A stretch of DNA of 64,000 nt from JABWBD01 sp040768665 (GTDB lineage: Bacteria > Planctomycetota > Planctomycetia > Pirellulales > Thermoguttaceae). Numbering within the stretch: the stretch's first letter is position 1; each line of letters begins with the position of its first letter. The notes under the pieces were generated by a model. The model did no database searches. It was given only the letters and a program-made list of their open reading frames with translations, and was not told where the DNA came from. The translations under genes and the position numbers were made by a program. This document shows positions 19,167 through 26,876 of the stretch, one piece after another. Location: contig JAXGMN010000031.1 in the NCBI GenBank assembly GCA_040768665.1, positions 1-64,000 of the forward strand, written 5' to 3'.

Positions 19167-20405
19167 CTACCGCCTGGTTGTGCCCCGGTAGTACTCCGCG
19201 ATGCTCTTCATCAGCACTGCACCGGCCTCCTGGCTTCTTTGCTTGGAAGTCCACTGGCCGGCCCCTTCGCATAGCACGTTGGTCACCCCGAACTGCGCGT
19301 GAGGCCCGGAATTCCAATGCGCCGGATTGCCCGGCTTGCCGGTTTTTAGAGGCTCAATGAGGTCTTCCGGGCCGTGTCGCAGGAGCGTTTCCTTGAATTC
19401 CTCCCAGGGACCGACGACCGTTCCAATCTCCGGCCCCGGTACCAGGATCGGCTCGACAGGGCCGCCCCACGTGTGCATGCTCCAGACGGTCGTCAGCGGT
19501 GTGTCGGAGGCCATAAGACGTTCCAGATCCTTCTGGATGACATACGCCTCGTGGGCCTGTTTCTCGCGGTCGGCGCCTTCGGCGAAGTACGACCGATTCA
19601 TGTCGACGCCCTGCTGATTCACTCGGTACCAGCCGTGCGACGGCCCATCGGGGCTCGACATCAGCACGAAATGGCAGACGCTCCGCTTCCGGCAATCGGC
19701 CCCCTGCTCGCTCAAGAGCCAGTCCACCATGCCGGCGATCCGCCACTGCGAGTTGTGCTCACCCGGATGCTGGTTCCCGATCCAGTGACCCCAGCGAGAC
19801 TTCTCTGGATGGGGGCTGTTCGGGTCGGTGACTTCCAGCCGATAGAGATTCCGGCCACCCAGGGATTTGCCCAGTATGTGCACCGTGGCATGCGGATGCT
19901 CGGCCCAACGATCCATAAGCTCGACGACGTTTTCGTACGACATCGGCACTTGCGCCCCGAAGTAGACCATGTCCTCGGTGACCTTGGGAAAGAGCAGGCT
20001 GTCGCCCCGCTTGGCCGGGTCTTCGGGCTTGCACCAGGAGATCGACTGCCAGTTCTCGCCGTCGTAAGACCACGTAGCCGAGTTGTGGTTGAAACGATAA
20101 CTGTCGCCGCCGTTGAACTCGACGTCGACGCGGAGCTCGTTCCCCTTGGCATTGCGGACAATCTGGAAGTAGAGCATGTTGCACCAGTCGGGATGCTCCG
20201 GCGCGTGTCCCAGGTGGACCTTGAAGTGATTCTCGCCCAGTTTCTCGACCGTCGCCCCGGCAGAGCCCAACGGTCCGTCGAACTTGAAATCGCCAACCGA
20301 GATATCGCCGGCGACTGCACTCTGTTGGCCGATGAGCAGGCTAATCACAATCGCGGCGAATAGGCTGTAGCGGCAAGGGATGCTGCTCGTCATGACGCGT
20401 TTCAT
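19167..20405 (-). CDS. Secreted M14-family zinc carboxypeptidase-like protein
   Basis: 412 residues from the ATG at 20405 (MKRVMTSSIPCRYSLFAAIV, signal peptide ending near GQQSAVAG; GAGGA just upstream). An N-terminal beta domain (about 30-150, cytosolic carboxypeptidase N-domain-like) precedes the peptidase domain. Zinc ligands are HPGE in GNQHPGEHNSQW and the later His in VWSMHTWGGPVEP; the substrate-binding NR in VDMNRSYF and the catalytic Glu in NVLCEGAGQWTS fit M14. All key residues are present, so it should be an active zinc exopeptidase or amidase in the cell envelope. Its placement before the GH2 gene suggests a role in processing glycoprotein or peptidoglycan-like material, which is inference. 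Confidence 0.87.
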   Translation of the reverse strand: MKRVMTSSIPCRYSLFAAIVISLLIGQQSAVAGDISVGDFKFDGPLGSAGATVEKLGENHFKVHLGHAPEHPDWCNMLYFQIVRNAKGNELRVDVEFNGGDSYRFNHNSATWSYDGENWQSISWCKPEDPAKRGDSLLFPKVTEDMVYFGAQVPMSYENVVELMDRWAEHPHATVHILGKSLGGRNLYRLEVTDPNSPHPEKSRWGHWIGNQHPGEHNSQWRIAGMVDWLLSEQGADCRKRSVCHFVLMSSPDGPSHGWYRVNQQGVDMNRSYFAEGADREKQAHEAYVIQKDLERLMASDTPLTTVWSMHTWGGPVEPILVPGPEIGTVVGPWEEFKETLLRHGPEDLIEPLKTGKPGNPAHWNSGPHAQFGVTNVLCEGAGQWTSKQRSQEAGAVLMKSIAEYYRGTTRR

Positions 20406-20946
20406 GGCATTCTCCTCGTCAAAAAAAAAGACACCGCGGTCAAGGACACGCGCGAATCGTGACATCGTAGTTGGCCCAGTTTACCACAGGCGAGCCGCCG
20501 CGCCGAGGACAGAGAAGGGGCGCTGTCGACGCAACGTCCAAACCGGGCGGTGAAGACATCGGGTGTAACTGTGTGCTCGGCCCACCGGTAAAGCGAGGCC
20601 GGGGGAAGACGAGGCCGCGCGAATGGGATGGTACAGTACCTATTCGCGCTCTCTTTCATTCGCGCGGACGACCAGACTCGCTTTGCGCAATGGGAACGGA
20701 ACACCGGCGGCAAGCTTAGCCAAGCTTACCGCAAGAAAACGTCGGAACTCTCTACGCTGCTTGGGGTTTCATGGATTGCAGAGAGTCGCCGCCGCGGCTG
20801 CGCGCGCGACCGCAGCACCACGCTGGTCTTCCTCCGCGACACCGACACCGTGGGACCGCGACGAGAATCGCCATCAGTTTCGGTACAGATTCGACCCTCA
20901 GTCAAGGCGCGAGAGTGGCGCTGGCTAGCGTTGAGAGGTGCGCGTC
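20406..20946. other. Intergenic stretch, no convincing gene
   Basis: About 540 bases upstream of the M14 gene. An A-run of nine lies at about 20421-20429. Several overlapping frames are open but have no recognisable motifs. Nothing else identified. Confidence 0.4.
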
Positions 20947-21048
20947 ATGGAACAGACCGTCTATCCCGCCATCGATCCGCAGACCGCGCGGCGCCGCAAG
21001 GAGCTTTCCGGCGGTTCGATGGCTGCTTTCGAGGCGTTTCTGCAATGA
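20947..21048 (+). pseudogene. 33-codon relic, possibly the N-terminus of a carboxymuconolactone-decarboxylase-like protein
   Basis: MEQTVYPAIDPQTARRRKEL opens a short frame that ends at AAFEAFLQ. The pattern of a short lead, a basic stretch and then a helix ending in F-x-x-F resembles the first helix of carboxymuconolactone decarboxylase family proteins, but the catalytic Cys/His helix that should follow is absent. The stop overlaps the next start (ATGA). It could equally be an unrelated microprotein. Low confidence. Confidence 0.3.
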
Positions 21049-21224
21049 CCGGCAAGGCGGCGGCGAACATCCGGCTGGTCCGCGTCTACGACGCTCCCAA
21101 TAGCCGGCTATTGATGGTCGATCCCCACCTCGTCGATTCGATAAGCTGGGAGAACCACGGCGTGTGGATTCACCTGCCGAAAGAATCGATCGAGCAGTGC
21201 GAGGAGTTCGTCGCGTCGAACTGA
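21045..21224 (+). CDS. 59-residue protein resembling the second half of a PRC-barrel domain
   Basis: MTGKAAANIRLVRVYDAPNS and then LLMVDPHLVDSISWENHGVW with IHLPKESIEQCEEF. The arrangement of a beta strand, SISW, G-V-W-I-x-L-x-K-E-S-I-E resembles the C-terminal half of PRC-barrel proteins, where the last strand and helix read like V-Y-V-D-L-x-R-E-x-I. It overlaps the preceding relic by 4 nt. It may be the surviving 3' part of a fused or longer gene rather than a functional small protein. Confidence 0.35.
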   Translation: MTGKAAANIRLVRVYDAPNSRLLMVDPHLVDSISWENHGVWIHLPKESIEQCEEFVASN

Positions 21225-21290
21225 CACTCCGGCCCGCCTCCCGAGCGCGCAAACCTTGCGCGCGGCGAGTTGCGGCGGAAGAAGTTCCCC

Positions 21291-22085
21291 TCAGACGCTC
21301 ACCAGAGACTCCGGCGGATGACTTTGAGGAGAGGAAGTCGGAGCGTCGGGCCGGTAGTCTTTTCGGCTGAAAGCAGAGCCATACCGGATTGCGTCCTGGG
21401 GGCAGACATTCAGGCAGCGGGCACAACTGTAACAATCCACCGCGAACCGTTTGCCGGCGAGAATGTGTTTTACGGCATCTGTGGGACACGCCCGCACACA
21501 CGTGCCGCATCCATTGCACCGACTCGCGTCAACGCGAACCCGCGTCAGGCTGAGTTTCTCGGCGAGCCAGGAAACGAGTCCGAAGGGGCAGATGAACTGG
21601 CAGAAGGGCCGATAGCTGAACAGGGCCAACAGCAAGGCGACCACGACAGTGACCGTAATCGCGGTGTGATCGAACTCGAAACCGAACAGGTTGAAAGGGT
21701 TTATGAAATGGTACAGAACGAATCCCCTTCGACCGCCGATGATCCCAAACAACAGCACGAGCACGACTGCAAAAAGGAGAGCCCGGATCGTGTTGGACAC
21801 GAGGAAGGGGGTCTTCCGGCGTTTTAGCCGCTTGAAGAAGGGAAGGCTATAGAGAAGCTCCTGGAGAGCCCCGAAAGGGCAGGCCCAGCCGCAGACCAGT
21901 TTGTTGCCCACAATAGCCAGGCCGAGAAAGAACAACATCGCCACTACCTTGTCCCACACGGAGGGGTAGAGTCCGACCATGGACTTGAAGACTTTCACGA
22001 CGTCTTCCATGGGATTGGGAGATTTGCCGAGCGCGAAGCCGCAGATCGCAAAATTGCCGGAAGTACGCCATAGTCGATCTCTCAT
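21291..22085 (-). CDS. NapH/CcoG-like membrane polyferredoxin (4Fe-4S)
   Basis: 264 residues from the ATG at 22085; a TTG 36 codons upstream is possible. Membrane segments lie at about 38-56 (MLFFLGLAIVGNKLVCG), 80-100 and 120-140, with CGWACPFGALQE and CQFICPFGLVSW loops of the NapH/polyferredoxin family. Two classical 4Fe-4S motifs close the protein: CNGCGTCVRACP and CYSCARCLNVCP. It should pass electrons at the cytoplasmic membrane. The usual first transmembrane segment appears to be missing before ICGFALGKSPNPMEDVVKVF, so the 5' end may be truncated. It is divergent from the NifX-like gene and sits among other iron or redox genes. Confidence 0.82.
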   Translation of the reverse strand: MRDRLWRTSGNFAICGFALGKSPNPMEDVVKVFKSMVGLYPSVWDKVVAMLFFLGLAIVGNKLVCGWACPFGALQELLYSLPFFKRLKRRKTPFLVSNTIRALLFAVVLVLLFGIIGGRRGFVLYHFINPFNLFGFEFDHTAITVTVVVALLLALFSYRPFCQFICPFGLVSWLAEKLSLTRVRVDASRCNGCGTCVRACPTDAVKHILAGKRFAVDCYSCARCLNVCPQDAIRYGSAFSRKDYRPDAPTSSPQSHPPESLVSV

Positions 22086-22358
22086 TTCCCGGTTGACCAA
22101 GGGTATGCCCCTTGGGGTATGCCCGTTGCGACAGCGAAAAGCCCAATTGAGGGAGAAGTCAGAATCGCTCTGGTCTCCTGCGTGCACCTGCAATCTCAGC
22201 GGCTATGGCTGGCGCTGGGACCAGACTGAAGCCGCCCGGGGGCGGTAGGGATCGGCGGTTTTCCTATTGGATCTATCGTCGCAGTTTGCAGGGTAAACGA
22301 TGGCGTGACTGCTGCAAATTGCGAAGGTAATCGCAAGCCAAGTGCTTCAGCATCTCTT

Positions 22359-22384
22359 AAAAGGCCTTACTCCGACGGCCTTTG
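22359..22384. terminator. Stem-loop, possible bidirectional terminator
   Basis: AAAGGCC and GGCCTTT are separated by a 10 nt loop (TTACTCCGAC), followed by TTTG. It lies between the divergent polyferredoxin and NifX-like genes, so it may instead be a leader structure. Seen directly in the sequence; the function is a guess. Confidence 0.4.
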
Positions 22385-22472
22385 TGATTGCCTCCGCCGA
22401 TTAACTGGTAATCAGGCATGCCCGTTGCGTGAGACGATTCGCATGTGCAAGTAGCCGCGGGGGAGGGTAGAA

Positions 22473-22919
22473 ATGATCAGAATCGCCATTGCCAGCAAGG
22501 GCAAGGGGCGGCACAGCCGCATCGACGAGCATTTCGGACGCGCCCCTTATTTTGTCCTTGTGGATTCGGACACTGGCCGGTTCAGCGTGTGCGGCAACTC
22601 CGATGGCAGGAATACGCCCTACACCGCCGGTATGCAAACGGCGGGCACATTGCTGAGCCTGGGTGTGAAGGCGGTAATCGCTGCGAAGATCGGGTCCAAG
22701 GCGTTGACCACGCTCCGGGCTGCGGGGGTACCCGTGTACCGATGTCGAGACACGACGGTTGAGGAAGCGCTCAAGCATTTCAAGCGGGGCGTCCTCTCGG
22801 CCATGCAGGAGGCGGATGCCTGCGAAGTGGAGCCGCCGGACAGTTTCCATCGCAACCAGACCAAAGACATCTCTGCTGCTGCGGCCGGCAAAGGACGCCG
22901 AGCGTCCAGTGGTCCCTGA
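22473..22919 (+). CDS. NifX/NifB-type dinitrogenase iron-molybdenum cofactor family protein
   Basis: 148 residues; strong GGGAGG ribosome-binding site. Signature IRIAIASKGKGRHSRIDEHF followed by GRAPYFVLVD, then TLLSLGVKAVIAAKIGSKAL and a C-terminal helix (EEALKHFKRG), as in the small MTH1175-like/NifX proteins that bind iron-sulfur or metal clusters. No nitrogenase genes are nearby, so the job is more likely general metal-cluster handling. The last about 35 residues (from ACEVEPPDS) are a low-complexity tail. The next relic begins 2 nt after the stop. Confidence 0.85.
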   Translation: MIRIAIASKGKGRHSRIDEHFGRAPYFVLVDSDTGRFSVCGNSDGRNTPYTAGMQTAGTLLSLGVKAVIAAKIGSKALTTLRAAGVPVYRCRDTTVEEALKHFKRGVLSAMQEADACEVEPPDSFHRNQTKDISAAAAGKGRRASSGP

Positions 22920-22921
22920 CT

Positions 22922-23134
22922 ATGGATACAACCATTCCCCGCTACCTCGTTCCGTTCCATCCGAAGCAAGTGCCCCACTTCTTCGCCGATGTACTTGTCA
23001 TCGGCGGTGGTCTGGCAGGCTTGCGAGCTGCGTTGGCGGTCGATGCAGGCCTGTCGGTCCTGGTAATTACGAAGGGCGAACTGGCCCTACCTTTTGCCGC
23101 GACGGCGGCGTTTGAGAGAGAGACGAGATCATGA
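22922..23134 (+). pseudogene. nadB: Truncated L-aspartate oxidase N-terminus
   Basis: MDTTIPRYLVPFHPKQVPHF leads into DVLVIGGGLAGLRAALA, the FAD-binding GGGxxG motif with the typical NadB start, and VLVITKGEL. At that point, where NadB continues with its S-N-x-x-A-Q-G-G motif, the sequence changes to an unrelated ALPFAATAAFERETRS and stops. Only about 53 of the normal roughly 530 residues survive, so aspartate oxidase activity is impossible. The stop overlaps the next start by ATGA. A deletion that removed the rest of the gene is the simplest explanation. Confidence 0.72.
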
Positions 23135-23352
23135 GCACTCTGGAAAAACTGCGACGCATGCGGATTGAGGAACTGCAAGCAAGGATCCGGCGACTGCAAA
23201 ACGAAATGGCGACCTTCGTGGTGACGCGAAGCACCGACGAAGACGAGTACCTGGCGGACTGGCAGGCCGTGGACGCAATGCAAACGGAAGTGCAGGAACT
23301 CAAGGACGAGCAGTACGCGGAACGAATCTCAATCGTGGGCCCGGCAACGTGA
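23131..23352 (+). CDS. Small coiled-coil protein of unknown function
   Basis: 73 residues: MSTLEKLRRMRIEELQARIR, then RLQNEMATFV and VQELKDEQYAERI. Charged heptads at residues 3-28 and 50-66 predict two helices or a coiled coil. No signal peptide or cysteine. A GAGAGAGACGAG site precedes the ATG, which overlaps the stop of the nadB relic. I do not recognise the family. It leads into the hemerythrin gene 60 nt downstream and may be co-expressed with it. Confidence 0.55.
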   Translation: MSTLEKLRRMRIEELQARIRRLQNEMATFVVTRSTDEDEYLADWQAVDAMQTEVQELKDEQYAERISIVGPAT

Positions 23353-23411
23353 CGGGGGCGCATCGGTCTCATTCAAAAGAGGATGGTTGAAGGCAAACGA
23401 GGAGCCTCGCA

Positions 23412-23987
23412 ATGCATCTCACGCGTGTCCTTCTTGACGAACACCGCCTCATCGAACAAGTTCTCAACTGCCTGGAGAGGATGGCGGATCGGTGCGAGTC
23501 GTGCCGGAAGCTTGAAAGCGGCCTCGCACGAGACGCCATTGCCTTTCTGCGCGGCTTCGTCCAGCGCTGCCACGACCGCAAGGTGGAGGACCATTTGCTT
23601 CCCGTGGTCGAGGCGATGGGTGTCTCGGCCGAACAGTGTTCGGGATGTCCGATATGGCAAAGCCGCGAGGACAGCCGTCTGCACCTCGATGCCATTGAGG
23701 CGACGATTGAACCGGCATGCGCCGGCAGTGCTGCCGCCCTGGACGACTTTGCAAAGCACGCGCGAGCCTACATCGACGTGCTTTTGGACTGCATTGCGCG
23801 CCATGAGGACTGCCTGTTTCCGTTGATCGAGGATACCGCCCGGGAAACGGACGGGGCGCTGCTGGAATCGTGCGACCGAGGGTGTCGGGATGAACTTTTC
23901 TGTGGTGCCTGCAGGAAGACAGCCGACCGGCTCGCGGACCATCTCGGCGTGCCCCGGGCGGTGATGATTGCCTCCGGCGACACATAA
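23412..23987 (+). CDS. Hemerythrin-like HHE domain protein
   Basis: 191 residues. The helical-bundle iron ligands of the HHE class can be followed: H in LLDEHRLIEQVL, HDRKVEDHLLPVVEAMG (H..xxE..H), H near SRLHLDAIEATI, and IARHEDCLFPLIED (HE). The cysteine-rich stretches CESCRK, QCSGCPIW and CDRGCRDELFCGACRK are extra and may bind metal. It likely binds a di-iron centre and senses or handles oxygen, NO or iron in the cytoplasm. An AGGAG site precedes the ATG. It fits its redox and metal neighbours. Confidence 0.82.
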   Translation: MHLTRVLLDEHRLIEQVLNCLERMADRCESCRKLESGLARDAIAFLRGFVQRCHDRKVEDHLLPVVEAMGVSAEQCSGCPIWQSREDSRLHLDAIEATIEPACAGSAAALDDFAKHARAYIDVLLDCIARHEDCLFPLIEDTARETDGALLESCDRGCRDELFCGACRKTADRLADHLGVPRAVMIASGDT

Positions 23988-24047
23988 CAAAAGGGAATCT
24001 GCCGCACTTTCACTCTTCCATGAAGTCTTTGACATTCGGGGGACAAC

Positions 24048-24758
24048 ATGATGACTGCCGACACCCTGAGGCCGGCCAACCTCGGCAACGCCGCCGACGA
24101 TCTTTTCGCGGAGGAAGAAGAACTCCAGAGCCCCCAGCGGTACCGGAAGGTTAACCTCCCGGCCGTGCTGAGCGTGGTCGCCGGCGCCTTGTCGATCCTG
24201 ACGATGTTCCACTGGCTATTGGGTTTTCTTCCTGTTGCGGCATTGGGATTGGCGATTCTAGGCCTCCGTCAGATCAGTCGGGCTCCGGAAGAGTACACGG
24301 GCGTGCGCGTTGCGATCACCGGAGCGGCGCTCGCGGCGGGGACGTGGCTTTTTGGCTCGGGAGTGCTATTATTCTCGCACATGAGAGAGGTGCCGATCGG
24401 CTACGAGGCCATCTCGTGGCAGACGCTGAAGCCGGAAGGAACCGGCGGCGAGATCCTGCCGCAGGAGGCCATCGATCTGAATGAGAAACGCGTCTACATC
24501 AAGGGATATATTTACCCGGGACGGCAAGTGATGAACATCAAGGAGTTCCTTCTGGTCCCCACGATCGGCCACTGCAAGTTCTGCAGTTCGTCGCTGGCAA
24601 GGCACGAGATTGTGAGAGTGCAGCTTACCGGAGATCTCCGGGCGGAATACACCTCGCATCAGGTCGGTATCGGCGGCAAACTCCTGGTCGACCAAAGCCC
24701 CGGATTCCGTCACTCGGGCGGGCTGCCGTACACAATCGAAGCGGATGTCTTTCAGTAG
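24048..24758 (+). CDS. Membrane protein with DUF3299 domain
   Basis: 236 residues. Cytoplasmic N-terminus (about 45 residues), then two hydrophobic segments (LPAVLSVVAGALSILTMFHW; LLGFLPVAALGLAILGLRQI) and a third at about 88-110, as in DUF4190-like proteins. The exported C-terminal half has the DUF3299 signature (YEAISWQTLKPEGTGGEILP, KRVYIKGYIYPGRQ, FLLVPTIGHCKFCSSS). The conserved C-x-F-C is a likely metal or redox pair. The molecular role of the family is not established. The stop overlaps the stop of the convergent gene by 7 bp. Confidence 0.8.
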   Translation: MMTADTLRPANLGNAADDLFAEEEELQSPQRYRKVNLPAVLSVVAGALSILTMFHWLLGFLPVAALGLAILGLRQISRAPEEYTGVRVAITGAALAAGTWLFGSGVLLFSHMREVPIGYEAISWQTLKPEGTGGEILPQEAIDLNEKRVYIKGYIYPGRQVMNIKEFLLVPTIGHCKFCSSSLARHEIVRVQLTGDLRAEYTSHQVGIGGKLLVDQSPGFRHSGGLPYTIEADVFQ

Positions 24759-25768
24759 ATCATCGGCTCGCCGTTGGTCTTGAGCGTCCCTTTTTTGTAT
24801 TGCTGGATCACGTCGCGAACCGTCCCCGAGCATTCGCTGATCACCTGGATTCCCGTCCCTGACAGGGCCTCCATGGCTTTGGGCCCGCACGTGCCCGTCA
24901 GCAGCACTTTTGCCCCCTTGGAAGCAATCTTCTGGACCGACGCGACACCGGCCCCGCCGCGGGCGCCGGCGCTGGTGTTCTCAACAGCTTCCATCGTGCC
25001 GTCCTTGAGATCCACAATCAGGAAAAAGGCACAGCGGCCGAACTGCGGTTCCAATGCCGCATCGAGCGAAGGCTTCGTGGCGGTCACGGCGATCTTCAGG
25101 GGGCTGTCTTGAGGAGCCGGCACTTCGGATTGCGTTGGCCGGAGAGCCTTGTCCGTCGATTCGGTTGCCCGATTGCCGACGGCGGGACAAGATCGCCATC
25201 CGGGTCCAAAGCCGCGTCCCCGGCCATAGCCGGCGCCGTAGCCGCGGCCGCGACCATATCCGTAGCCGGCGGCTCGGCCTCGCCCCGGGCCGAAGGCCGC
25301 GCCGGCTTCCGCCGCCGCGCTGCGACCGCCTTGTGCTCCTGCCCAGACCGGCTGGAGGCTCGCATCTCGAAGTACGATCGTTTGGTCTTCGTAAGCGACC
25401 GTCTTGGCAACATAATGCCCCTTCGGCATTTTCTCGGTACGAAAACCTTGAACATTGACTTTCGTGCCGGCGGACAACTCGCGAGCCAGGAAGTCGACCG
25501 GACCGGTTGGTCCAAGATGGATGTTCAAGGTATCGCCGTCCTTAGTCTTCATGTGAAAGTGGGTGCCGAACAGCGACCAGCCGGTCGTATTCTCACATGG
25601 TCCGGTCTTCACCTCGAGCACTTTACCGGAAATCGAAACCACCTCAGGCTTAAGGGCCTGCCGCGCGACGCCGGAGGGATCCCCCACGCCGCGTTGGGCC
25701 TGAGCGGCCGAAACGGCCATTCCGCAAAGCACCGCCGTTGCCAAGACTGCATCATTTCTCAATCGCAT
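24752..25768 (-). CDS. Exported OB-fold plus RG/YG-rich linker plus NifX-like domain protein
   Basis: 338 residues from the ATG at 25768, which has GGGAGGA 8 nt upstream. Signal peptide LATAVLCGMAVSAAQAQ. Residues about 35-130 look like a small OB-fold/BON-type beta domain (VVSISGKVLEVKTGPC, HFHMKTKDGDTLNIHLGPTG). A glycine/arginine/tyrosine-rich linker (GYGYGRGRGYGAGYGRGRGF) connects to a C-terminal NifX/MTH1175-like domain (IAVTATKPSLDAALEPQFGR, GAKVLLTGTCGPKAMEAL, VRDVIQQYKKGTL). A NifX-like domain behind a secretion signal is unusual, since these domains are normally cytoplasmic. Metal-cluster or metal-ion binding in the periplasm is a plausible role but is inference. Confidence 0.78.
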   Translation of the reverse strand: MRLRNDAVLATAVLCGMAVSAAQAQRGVGDPSGVARQALKPEVVSISGKVLEVKTGPCENTTGWSLFGTHFHMKTKDGDTLNIHLGPTGPVDFLARELSAGTKVNVQGFRTEKMPKGHYVAKTVAYEDQTIVLRDASLQPVWAGAQGGRSAAAEAGAAFGPGRGRAAGYGYGRGRGYGAGYGRGRGFGPGWRSCPAVGNRATESTDKALRPTQSEVPAPQDSPLKIAVTATKPSLDAALEPQFGRCAFFLIVDLKDGTMEAVENTSAGARGGAGVASVQKIASKGAKVLLTGTCGPKAMEALSGTGIQVISECSGTVRDVIQQYKKGTLKTNGEPMIY

Positions 25769-25817
25769 GATCCATCCTCCCTTAGAGTTGATTCGGCAGG
25801 CGAAGTTCTCCGCGTAG

Positions 25818-25932
25818 CCGTTCACGGGGCGGGAAGGAAGGGGACAGGTCCATGTTTTCGACCAGCGTCTTTGCGGCCAAGATGTGTCCACCGGCCGAAA
25901 AATGGACCAGTCCCCGGCTGCCCCGTGAACGG
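25818..25932. repeat. REPIN-like palindromic repeat, type A copy 1
   Basis: Outer inverted repeat CCGTTCACGGGG / CCCCGTGAACGG. Inner arms are GGGGACAGGTCCATGTTTTC and CGAAAAATGGACCAGTCCCC, with a variable centre. It is a near copy, in opposite orientation, of 31361-31479. It lies upstream of the exported NifX-like gene. This is a typical short palindromic repeat mobilised by REP-associated transposases, but no such transposase is seen in the window. Confidence 0.8.
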
Positions 25933-26479
25933 TTACGTTTTCCCCTTGCCCGATTGCATGCCCTGCAAAATTTGCACACCGAGCCCCAAGCCAAGCGCGA
26001 CTTTTCTGCACACCTTTCCAAACACCTATCGACTCCTGCATCGTAAATAAGCAAGGCAAGTCAACAGAGGGGCAGGGGGCCCTCCCAGAAACATCTGTCT
26101 AATAGCTCATTTCCATGCAGCAACCCAAGGATGATCGAAAATAGAGCAGCAGTTACCGGCTGGAAAGGCCGGTCTAAAAGCCTGAATTCCGCGCATCAGG
26201 CCACTCTCTGCGCCGAATCCACGGCAAAGCACACCGCTTTGCCCGTGCGTGAGCATTGGAGAGCATAATCGGTGCCGAATTGATCCGTTGCAAAGCGTCC
26301 CGTTCATAGTGACCGCTCACAGAATATCCGGCGGCGGCAGAGAATGAACTGGAAATCGTCGCAGCAGCAGGTTAAAACAAACATGTCTCAGGAATGGTAA
26401 TGGGCTTCCACGCGACGCCAGAAAACAGGTTAGAGTCTGCGTGGACCCGGCTTGGCACGTAGCCCCGTAGGCGGAAGTG
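25933..26479. other. Intergenic region without a recognisable gene
   Basis: About 550 bases between the type A repeat and the small secreted protein. A weak hairpin (ACCGGC/GCCGGT) lies near 26155. No coding signal or RNA gene could be supported. Confidence 0.4.
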
Positions 26480-26782
26480 ATGCTGCCGAAGAAGACTGTC
26501 TCGATTGCCGTCCTGCTTCTGATGGTTGCCAGCTTTTCGCTTGCGGCAGCGGATCGGTATTTGTCTTGCTCGGGGGATCACGAAGCCGGCAAGTGCCCGA
26601 TTTGCACTTGGGTCCATGGTTTGGGGCTCGAACAGCCGGCCGAATGTGCTCTTTTTCTGGTGCAGACCGGTTTTTGGTCGCCTTTCCCCAGGACTTCTCT
26701 CTCTGTTGCCGAGGCTTTCCGCTGGCCTTTTGCGCCTCGGCCTCCCCCGTCGTCGGTTAAGTTGCCGTTGCGGTTCTGCTAG
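26480..26782 (+). CDS. Small secreted Cys-containing protein before the efflux genes
   Basis: About 100 residues from the ATG at 26480. Signal peptide VSIAVLLLMVASFSLAAA, then YLSCSGDHEAGKCPICTWVH with a C-x-x-C pair, and a proline-rich end. I do not recognise the family with certainty; the pattern resembles small DUF2946-like periplasmic proteins that accompany metal efflux systems. The adaptor gene starts 95 nt downstream in the same direction. A role in metal capture is only inferred from the position and the CPIC motif. Confidence 0.5.
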   Translation: MLPKKTVSIAVLLLMVASFSLAAADRYLSCSGDHEAGKCPICTWVHGLGLEQPAECALFLVQTGFWSPFPRTSLSVAEAFRWPFAPRPPPSSVKLPLRFC

Positions 26783-26876
26783 ACGGGTAGCCCTGACTAC
26801 TCGGCCGTGCGGCGGTCCTTTGCCCGGCGGTTTTCAGTAACCCGGCGCTAGCCGGTTTCAACATGGGAGGTAGGCT

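Noticed and set aside
19111..19317. 69-codon N-terminal extension of the GH2 gene
   Set aside because: It overlaps the M14 gene and lacks signal character, whereas the ATG at 19110 starts a clean signal peptide.
22118..22420. Repeated ATGCCCGTTGCG near 22118 and 22417
   Set aside because: Only about 12 bases match, with no further symmetry; most likely chance.
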